A DNA stretch of 5,101 nucleotides from Desulfobacula sp. (GTDB lineage Bacteria; Desulfobacterota; Desulfobacteria; Desulfobacterales; Desulfobacteraceae): the NCBI GenBank assembly GCA_018702715.1, contig JABIYQ010000445.1:1-5101 (forward strand), in the 5' to 3' direction. Position numbers and translations under genes: made by a program. Below, piece after piece: positions 1-5,101 of the stretch (position 1 is its first letter; the number at the start of each line of letters is the position of its first letter). Under the pieces are notes generated by a model that was not told where the DNA came from, did no database searches, and was given only the letters and a program-made list of their open reading frames with translations.

Positions 1-729
1 ATTCTCACTGGTATCTGTAATTCCTGGAATCAGGGGAATTCTTGGAACAAGCTTTTGTCCGCCCTTTAGATAAAGATCCTGTAAAGCCTTAAAGTTGCTT
101 AAAATCAATTCATTGCCAATACCACAAAATATTTTATGATCACGGGTATCCCATATTTTTAAATCAAAATAAATCATGTCTATATAGGGATAGATAAGGT
201 TTTTGAAATCATGGAGATTAAATTGCCCGCAGGTTTCAATGAGGTTATGGATTCCTTCAGCCTTTAAGGCAATGAGAAGCTGTGATAAAAATTGCATATT
301 CAAACAGGGTTCCCCACCTGAAATAGTCACGCCACCACCTGATGTTTCAAAAAAGGGTCTGTATATTAAAATCTTGTCAACAATTTGCGGGATCGGCATT
401 TTAATACCCACTCGTTCAAGGGCGTTGGACGGGCAGACATCCACACATTCAAAACAAAGGTCACAGATATTTCTGTCAATAAAAAATGGGTTTGCACTGG
501 AAATCGCTTTTTTTCCACAAATATCAATGCATGTATTACATCCAACACATGCATTTGGGTCATAAGAAATTTCAGGCGCCAGGGTTTTGCTTTCGGGGTT
601 GTGGCACCAGACACAGGAAAGGGGGCATCCCTTGAAAAATACAACTGAACGGATTCCAGGTCCGTCATCCAGTGAGTTTGCCTTTATTTCCAAAATCAAA
701 GGCGTGGCCGGTTGGCCATTTGTTTTCAT
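1..729 (-). CDS. Glycyl radical enzyme activase (radical SAM, two extra 4Fe-4S clusters), C-terminus cut by window edge
   Basis: This protein uses S-adenosylmethionine and a reduced [4Fe-4S] cluster to abstract hydrogen from the glycine of the partner GRE (Gly959 of the gene just upstream), switching it on. It acts in the anaerobic cytoplasm. The frame is open from the ATG at 729 to base 1, giving 243 residues. The N-terminus carries the GRE-activase signature DDGPGIRS (residues 21-28). The radical-SAM triad C35-x3-C39-x2-C42 follows, in GCPLSCVWCHNPES. Next come two ferredoxin-like CxxCxxCxxxC sets, C61/C64/C67/C71 and C89/C92/C95/C99, typical of activases for non-PFL GREs. The SAM-binding motif ISGGEP is at 136-141. 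Known relatives are roughly 300 residues, so about 60 are probably missing past the left edge. The start overlaps the GRE stop as ATGA and has no strong ribosome site of its own, implying translational coupling. The activase class is certain; the substrate cannot be read from it. Confidence 0.96.
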   Translation of the reverse strand, partial: MKTNGQPATPLILEIKANSLDDGPGIRSVVFFKGCPLSCVWCHNPESKTLAPEISYDPNACVGCNTCIDICGKKAISSANPFFIDRNICDLCFECVDVCPSNALERVGIKMPIPQIVDKILIYRPFFETSGGGVTISGGEPCLNMQFLSQLLIALKAEGIHNLIETCGQFNLHDFKNLIYPYIDMIYFDLKIWDTRDHKIFCGIGNELILSNFKALQDLYLKGGQKLVPRIPLIPGITDTSEN

Positions 730-3677
730 ATCGGGTATTCTGCCCGTTCAATCAACTCAATTTGAATGTCCTTGTTCAGGGTTACAAAATATGCATTGTA
801 TCCTGAGATTCTGACCATAAGATTTTTATATTCCTCGGGATTTGCCATGGCATCTTTTAACATTTCAGAGCTGACAACATTAAACTGCATCTGCATCCCG
901 CCCTGGTTGAAATAGGATTTTACATAGGAATGCATGGCTTCTACAGTTGCCTCCCTTTTGTCCAGGCTTCCGGGTGTAAGTTTCACGTTAAAGGCAATAT
1001 TGTTGTCCATGTGTTCAGGATTCAACCGGGCAACATCCATTATGTTATCCAGAAAATTTTTTGATGCGCCCGGACTGGGTGTTAATCCAGGGGTAAATGC
1101 CCTTTCGGCAAGCCGGCCTGAAGGAAGTGTCCCGGAAAGGGAGCCATATGCCACATGCTGTGACATGGACCAGAATCCTGCTGTGTACTCTCCACCCCGG
1201 CAGTTTTTATGTTGTTTGTAACACTTTTTCACAACACCTGTGACCCTTTTACACATTTCAAGGGCTTTTTCATCCCCGGAGCCAAACCGGGGTATTTTAT
1301 TTTGTACCATTGCATGAAGGGCCGGGTCATTCTTAAAATCTGAATCAATGGCCTTTTTCAATTCTGGAAAGGATAGGGTTTTCCTTTCAAACACCAATGT
1401 CTTGATCACCATGAGCGAGTCTGTGACATCCACAAGCCCGATATTAGATGTACCCGAGGTATTATATTTTGCCCCGCCTTTTACCACATCCTGTCCCTTT
1501 TCTATGCACCCGTCAATCATGGCACTTAAAAGAGGGGTAGGACGAAGTTTTTTGTGTGCCTCTCCAAACATATTGTTCAGTTCAGCAGCCTGACTGATGA
1601 GAAATTGCTGCTGGATTTCATATGCATTGAAAAAATCTTCAAAAGATTTGAAGTCGCCCTTTTCAACCCGACCTGTTTTGGGACCGGGAGACCATTTCAT
1701 AAGGGGGTGGCGGCCATTGTTCAATGCCATTTCAAGGGCGGCAACCATGTTCATGAGAATAGAGCCTGTATGGCCAAAATGTTGTCCTGCAATACTGGGT
1801 TCAACACATCCTGTGGCTGCCCAGTCATTCATATCTTCTATTGGGTAGCCATGGGGGGATAATGCCCTGACCATTGCCGTATCGCTATGCATGATAGGGG
1901 TAGCAGACGTTATGATATTGACTTCGCACAGCCTTTTAAGATAGTTGTCACTGTTTTTTTGAGTATGATACCGGGCATTGATATTGGTATCTCTTACGGG
2001 AAGCATTTCTATGGCCTTTAAGAATATAAAGGTCATATCATTTACCCCATCTTCTCCTTTGGGAGTGACACCCCCTAAGGTAATTGCCTGGGTGGAAGCC
2101 GCACCGCCAAAAAGGTAATTGGCAATATCGGGCAGAAGCGGTACATGATCGGTTAACCGCATGATCAAACATCCGGCAATATCAATTGCGTGTTTGATAT
2201 ACTTGTTTTTTTCCTGTTCCGTGATCAATTGTTTCATATCTTTTTCAAAATAAGGCTGAAGCAGTTGATCAAGGCGCCCCAGGGAAAGTCCTGTATTTGA
2301 ATTTTCCATGTGCAGGCCAATCCATGATATCCAGATGGCGTTTATTGCTTCATCAAGGTTTTTGGCAGGTTTTTTGGGTACTTTCTGGCAAATTTTAGAA
2401 AGGTTATTCAACTCATTTTTTCTTTGGGGCGCAGATTCGGTTTTTCCAAGCTTTATGGCTTCTTGGCTAAGATTTTGCGCAAAAGTCTCAAGACCTTCAA
2501 GGGCAATATTCATTGCGGCAAGTGTTTGTTTTTGTTCATTTGTAAGATCTGTTTTTGCAAGCTCGGTCTGGATATCTTTTTTGATGCCGGTTGTGCCCTT
2601 TTCCAGCAAGCGCTTAAAATTGGGGATGGTATGTGAAATACCAACAGATTTCCACACAAAATAGGCCACAAACCGTTCATCTAATTTCTGGCACAAAGGA
2701 TAATTATAATGGTGACGTACATACTCCCTGAAATTGCGGCGCATCCAGAAAGGAAGAATTTCGTGGTGAAGTATTTTTGCTGTTTTTTGAGTGCATGTAA
2801 AAGGGATAAGCGCTCTTTTGTCAAGGGAGTTAAGTTCCCCCCATATCATTGTACCCTGGCCATCGGGAAAAACAGTTACACCCACCAACTTTGAAGAGGT
2901 TGTCCCGGCCAGAAGATCATGTTTGCGGATAACCGGTTTTTTGTTTTCCATAAGGTGTTTAAATGCAAGTGCCTGACGCATCTCAGGAAACCATGGCATT
3001 TCATGGGTATCTTTTTCAAAACCGTTTGTCCTAAACCACTGGGTCAGGAGTTCTGGACGTTCCGCACAGATTTCAGGAAGGGTGTTAAAGTGGAAATCAA
3101 AAAAATCGGCAAGCCTGGGAAAATCTTTGAGACCTAAATCAGACAGATAGGGATCCTCCAGATACTTTACGCCTTTGTCGACACCTGGTTTTCCTTGCAT
3201 TCGATAGGTTTTGCGGTCTGAAAGTGTTTTGGAAAGATTAGACCGGCAAAGACCATAGTTCTTTTTCCTGTCTTTCACATCTTTTTTATGGGACCGAGCA
3301 AGCATTTTCTGGTGAACCTTTCCCATTAAAAGGGAAATGTAAAAATTAAACGCCTGCAAACAGGCCAGATTCCCGTCCAGAACCATTCGATTTTTTAAAA
3401 TCAGGTTCAACATTTCATTGGGTGTATTTAAGGCCATCTCCTTAAGGGCTTTGTCATCCTGAAACACCAGGGTGACATCAATATCTTTTGGGATATTTTT
3501 TTTCACCCTTACCTGCCCGTTTTTAAAAATGATGGCCTGTTCAATGGTTTGAGATTTAAACCCCACGGAAAAATTTATCCACCCATCCCGGCTTTTCATA
3601 TATTTTTTCAGGGATGGCAAAAGGTTGAACTGGAGGGCCATAAGCCAGAGTGTTCCATGGGTAATTTGATTCAGCAT
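726..3677 (-). CDS. Glycyl radical enzyme (pyruvate formate-lyase superfamily) with N-terminal SCP2-like lipid-binding domain; substrate unknown
   Basis: This is an oxygen-sensitive radical enzyme that cleaves a C-C or C-heteroatom bond after hydrogen abstraction by a cysteine thiyl radical. It has 983 residues, against roughly 790-900 for most GREs. Residues ~1-118 resemble an SCP2-like domain, ~120-171 form a lysine/arginine-rich linker, ~172-835 are the PFL-like barrel, and ~850-970 are the glycyl-radical domain. Landmarks are LLAGTT (255-260), GRLDQ (467-471), GCVEPS with Cys624 and Glu626, GGAKYN (734-739), and VRISGYNAY with radical Gly959 (codon 803-801). The CxE pattern fits eliminases and decarboxylases rather than X-succinate synthases. 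Gly638 sits where glycerol and propanediol dehydratases have Asp, and Leu641 where choline TMA-lyase has its Tyr. The start is fixed by AAGGAG seven bases upstream, inside the transporter gene. There is no small decarboxylase subunit gene between it and the activase. GRE membership is certain; the reaction is not assigned. Confidence 0.97.
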   Translation of the reverse strand: MLNQITHGTLWLMALQFNLLPSLKKYMKSRDGWINFSVGFKSQTIEQAIIFKNGQVRVKKNIPKDIDVTLVFQDDKALKEMALNTPNEMLNLILKNRMVLDGNLACLQAFNFYISLLMGKVHQKMLARSHKKDVKDRKKNYGLCRSNLSKTLSDRKTYRMQGKPGVDKGVKYLEDPYLSDLGLKDFPRLADFFDFHFNTLPEICAERPELLTQWFRTNGFEKDTHEMPWFPEMRQALAFKHLMENKKPVIRKHDLLAGTTSSKLVGVTVFPDGQGTMIWGELNSLDKRALIPFTCTQKTAKILHHEILPFWMRRNFREYVRHHYNYPLCQKLDERFVAYFVWKSVGISHTIPNFKRLLEKGTTGIKKDIQTELAKTDLTNEQKQTLAAMNIALEGLETFAQNLSQEAIKLGKTESAPQRKNELNNLSKICQKVPKKPAKNLDEAINAIWISWIGLHMENSNTGLSLGRLDQLLQPYFEKDMKQLITEQEKNKYIKHAIDIAGCLIMRLTDHVPLLPDIANYLFGGAASTQAITLGGVTPKGEDGVNDMTFIFLKAIEMLPVRDTNINARYHTQKNSDNYLKRLCEVNIITSATPIMHSDTAMVRALSPHGYPIEDMNDWAATGCVEPSIAGQHFGHTGSILMNMVAALEMALNNGRHPLMKWSPGPKTGRVEKGDFKSFEDFFNAYEIQQQFLISQAAELNNMFGEAHKKLRPTPLLSAMIDGCIEKGQDVVKGGAKYNTSGTSNIGLVDVTDSLMVIKTLVFERKTLSFPELKKAIDSDFKNDPALHAMVQNKIPRFGSGDEKALEMCKRVTGVVKKCYKQHKNCRGGEYTAGFWSMSQHVAYGSLSGTLPSGRLAERAFTPGLTPSPGASKNFLDNIMDVARLNPEHMDNNIAFNVKLTPGSLDKREATVEAMHSYVKSYFNQGGMQMQFNVVSSEMLKDAMANPEEYKNLMVRISGYNAYFVTLNKDIQIELIERAEYPI
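3318..3677 (-). other. SCP2-like (sterol carrier protein) domain-coding segment at the start of the GRE gene
   Basis: This segment encodes residues 1-120 of the GRE. The pattern is that of an SCP2 fold. A short N-terminal helix region is followed by WINFSVGF (33-40), AIIFKNGQVRV (48-58) as paired strands, and IDVTLVFQDDKALKEMAL (66-83), which matches the family's 'pDvtltls-d--l--l' strand and helix. The segment ends with NLILKNRMVLDGNLACLQAF (91-110), matching the usual 'll-g-lkv-Gd---a--l' ending. SCP2 domains bind fatty acyl chains, sterols and other hydrophobic ligands; fused copies in MFE-2 and in SdsA-type alkylsulfatases help recruit substrate. By inference it gives this GRE a hydrophobic substrate. 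It was assigned from pattern recall without a profile search. Confidence 0.72.
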
Positions 3678-4921
3678 GGGTTTTCTCCTTTTTCATGGGG
3701 AGGGATTTTTATGTCTGAACTTTTCTTTTGTGAAGAAAAACACAGGAACCAGAAAACTGCCGTTACAACCAATCCTCCGGGCAGAATGGTTATGCAGGCT
3801 GTGATAACATCTGTCTTATCTGCCCACCACCCGACAATGGCCGGTGAGAGCGCATCTCCGAAAAGATGAATGGCAAGAACGGAAAACCCCATGGCAACTG
3901 AACGCTGGTCAAATTTTACCGATTCCAAAATGATCAATGTTATCGGAGTCGTGTTGAGGAAAAGAAAGGTCTCTGCAGCCAGAAGCCACAAGAACAATGA
4001 TGTCCTGCCCTCGGCATTCAGTGCTATGATCAGGAAGGGAATCGATAAAAGGGCTGAAATTGCACAGATTAAAGCAGCTGCCCTGTGGGTATGTTTCCTT
4101 AATACATCGGTGAGGATTGCTCCCAGTCCCGTTGCCACGATGCCCGTAATCACCATAGTGCCTCCAAAGATGATGTTGCCGTCTTTAAGGCTGAGCCCTT
4201 TGGCACTGACCATAATTTCAGGTACCCATGCTGCCATGGCACCGGTTACGAATGTAAAGGCCGTATACCCGATAATGGCATAAAGGTAAACTCTGTTGTG
4301 GATCAGGGTCTTAAAGTTATTTTTAAGCTCAATTAAAAAATCATCTTTATTGGCTCCCAGATCCGGAACAGGCTCTTTAATGTTCCAGACCAGAAGGGCA
4401 ATGAGCATACCCGGGATACCCACAATGGGAAAGGCCCACTTCCAGCCGATCCATGCATCGATATAGCCTCCGGCCAGATAACCCATGGCTGTTCCCAGGG
4501 GCATGGCAATTAAAAAAACGGCCATGGCTCGTCCTTTCCAGGCCTTTGGTGAATAGTCTTCCACAAGACTGCATCCAATACTTGAGCATGCAGCCTCACC
4601 AATACCCGAGAGACTTCGGGGAATCAACATGGTCCAAAAACCTCTGGCCAGCCCGGCCGATGCTGTAACCAAAGACCAGAAAAACATGGCTCCACCCAGG
4701 ATCCTGGGCCGTTTATACTTATCCCCCAACAGACCTGCCAGAGGGCAGGCGATGATATATATCAATCCAAAGATGCTTGCCAGCATTCCCACTTCAAAGT
4801 TAGTCAGGTCAAAATCGCGCTTAATAGCAGGAGCTAAAGAATTAAACAGGTACCGGTCCATGTAATTAAACAGATTGCAGATTGTGAGAATTGCTAATCC
4901 CCATAGGGCTGTTTTTTTCAT
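3671..4921 (-). CDS. Major facilitator superfamily transporter, Spinster-like
   Basis: This is an inner-membrane secondary transporter of 416 residues, the usual MFS size, with about twelve hydrophobic segments in two halves joined by a charged loop at ~181-210 (EPVPDLGANKDDF). The loop between TM2 and TM3 has the MFS motif A, as GLLGDKYKRPR (63-73). Spinster-family marks are MDRYL with Asp22/Arg23 in TM1, and Arg102 and Glu109 in PRSLSGIGEA (101-110) of TM4. The order and spacing agree with the proton-coupling Asp/Arg/Glu set that I recall for bacterial Spns. Spinster proteins include lysolipid and sphingosine-phosphate carriers, but bacterial members are annotated loosely and can carry other organic acids. 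The start at 4921 is chosen because AAGAGGAGAGGAA lies directly before it and TM1 begins there; the 53 residues of open frame upstream look like leader sequence. The last codons overlap the GRE start by 7 bases. The substrate is presumably that of the GRE, or its product. Confidence 0.93.
   Translation of the reverse strand: MKKTALWGLAILTICNLFNYMDRYLFNSLAPAIKRDFDLTNFEVGMLASIFGLIYIIACPLAGLLGDKYKRPRILGGAMFFWSLVTASAGLARGFWTMLIPRSLSGIGEAACSSIGCSLVEDYSPKAWKGRAMAVFLIAMPLGTAMGYLAGGYIDAWIGWKWAFPIVGIPGMLIALLVWNIKEPVPDLGANKDDFLIELKNNFKTLIHNRVYLYAIIGYTAFTFVTGAMAAWVPEIMVSAKGLSLKDGNIIFGGTMVITGIVATGLGAILTDVLRKHTHRAAALICAISALLSIPFLIIALNAEGRTSLFLWLLAAETFLFLNTTPITLIILESVKFDQRSVAMGFSVLAIHLFGDALSPAIVGWWADKTDVITACITILPGGLVVTAVFWFLCFSSQKKSSDIKIPPHEKGENPC
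3685..3690 (-). promoter_or_regulatory. Ribosome binding site (AAGGAG) that sets the GRE start
   Basis: On the minus strand AAGGAG is followed by AAAACCC and then ATG at 3677, an ideal seven-base spacing. It lies within the last codons of the transporter gene. It supports the first Met over the internal Met13, and so keeps the complete N-terminal SCP2-like domain in the product. The GRE ATG and the transporter TGA share the string ATGCTGA, so ribosomes finishing the transporter may also re-initiate here. Confidence 0.85.
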
Positions 4922-4936
4922 TTCCTCTCCTCTTTT
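4922..4936 (-). promoter_or_regulatory. Ribosome binding site of the transporter gene
   Basis: The minus strand reads AAAAGAGGAGAGGAA immediately before the ATG at 4921. It offers two purine-rich cores (GAGGAG and GAGAGG) at about 4-8 bases from the start. This decides the start of the transporter: the longer reading from 5080 has no comparable site and would place a polar 53-residue tail before TM1. Confidence 0.8.
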
Positions 4937-5101
4937 CAGATCAATTAAACCCTTACAAAGATAGTAGAATTTTGAAGAACCTGCTTCAATAAAAAAAATT
5001 ATCTTTGATTTTCGATGGATTTTCTTAACAAAAATAAAGGTTCTATAATAAGCAGACCGATTATAGATAGCAGAGTTCAATAATTTTAAAAAGAAATAAA
5101 A
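4937..5101 (-). promoter_or_regulatory. AT-rich upstream region of the operon, probable promoter and leader
   Basis: This is the only non-coding stretch in the window and lies upstream of the first gene. On the minus strand there is an exact TATAAT (5065 to 5060), but I find no good TTGACA-like box 16-18 bases before it. The promoter is therefore either weak, activator-dependent, or elsewhere. If transcription started just after this box, the leader would be roughly 130 bases. I see no riboswitch or tRNA-like fold. Confidence 0.4.
5042..5067. repeat. 8-bp perfect inverted repeat overlapping the TATAAT box, possible operator
   Basis: TCTATAAT (5042-5049) and ATTATAGA (5060-5067) are exact reverse complements separated by ten bases. 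The right arm contains the minus-strand TATAAT. The arm-to-arm centre distance is about 18 bases, nearly two helical turns, which would suit a dimeric regulator bound on one face of the DNA. The arms are AT-rich, so chance is possible. The repeat is not followed by a T-run in a way that makes a convincing terminator. Confidence 0.4.

Noticed and set aside
203..668. Open frames on both strands across the activase region (plus strand 203-565 and 385-648, minus strand 366-668)
   Set aside because: They are other-frame shadows of the activase, which runs unbroken from 729 to 1 with all its cysteine motifs. The minus-strand one, in another frame, lacks the intact motifs.
726..3677. Choline TMA-lyase, glycerol/propanediol dehydratase or benzyl-/alkylsuccinate synthase as the specific GRE function
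   Set aside because: Key pocket positions differ (Leu641 instead of Tyr, Gly638 instead of Asp), while Glu626 is present where X-succinate synthases lack it. No microcompartment or Bss-type small subunit genes are seen.
3671..3677. Possible frameshift or gene fusion at the transporter/GRE junction
   Set aside because: The transporter has its own stop, and the GRE has its own AAGGAG site and ATG. The 7-base overlap is ordinary operon packing.
934..4865. Many plus-strand open frames of 60-137 codons opposite the GRE and transporter
   Set aside because: They lie antisense to clearly functional genes and show no recognisable domains or convincing ribosome sites.
5042..5067. Intrinsic terminator of an upstream gene
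   Set aside because: The arms are AT-only apart from one C or G each, giving a weak stem, and there is no adjacent T-run of the usual kind.
4922..5080. Longer transporter start at 5080, adding 53 residues before TM1
   Set aside because: The added segment is polar and basic with no transporter similarity, and a strong purine-rich ribosome site lies directly before the ATG at 4921.

Overview
The window holds one compact, leftward (minus-strand) three-gene operon. In transcription order it encodes a Spinster-like major facilitator transporter (4921 to 3671), a 983-residue glycyl radical enzyme (GRE; 3677 to 726), and the radical-SAM activase that installs the glycyl radical (729 to 1, cut by the window edge). 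The genes overlap by 7 bases (ATGCTGA) and 4 bases (ATGA), so they are almost certainly co-transcribed and translationally coupled. Only the last 180 bases on the right are non-coding; they are AT-rich and look like the promoter and leader. I see no RNA genes, mobile elements or CRISPR, and nothing convincing on the plus strand.

A GRE with an activase carrying two ferredoxin-type clusters means anaerobic metabolism, because both proteins are destroyed by oxygen. The moderately AT-leaning base composition, strong AAGGAG/GAGGAG ribosome sites and protein style fit an anaerobic bacterium. A marine-type sulfate-reducing deltaproteobacterium (Desulfobacteraceae-like) is my best guess, but no phylogenetic marker in the window proves it.

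The main point of interest is the GRE. It has a complete catalytic core: the thiyl-radical Cys624 in GCVEPS, the partner Glu626, and the glycyl radical Gly959 in VRISGYNAY. In front of this core are about 170 extra residues. The first ~118 read as an SCP2-like (sterol carrier / lipid-binding) domain, followed by a very basic linker. An SCP2 domain on a GRE suggests that the substrate is hydrophobic or lipid-like and is presented to the radical site. The upstream transporter resembles the Spinster family, whose best-known members move lysolipids and sphingoid phosphates, which independently points the same way. The active-site residues do not match choline TMA-lyase, glycerol/propanediol dehydratase or the alkyl/benzylsuccinate synthases. 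The substrate is therefore unassigned; a decarboxylation or C-X elimination on a hydrophobic compound is the working inference.

Proposed flow: the transporter moves the substrate or product across the inner membrane, the SCP2 domain binds it, the radical core cleaves it, and the activase keeps the core charged with its radical.
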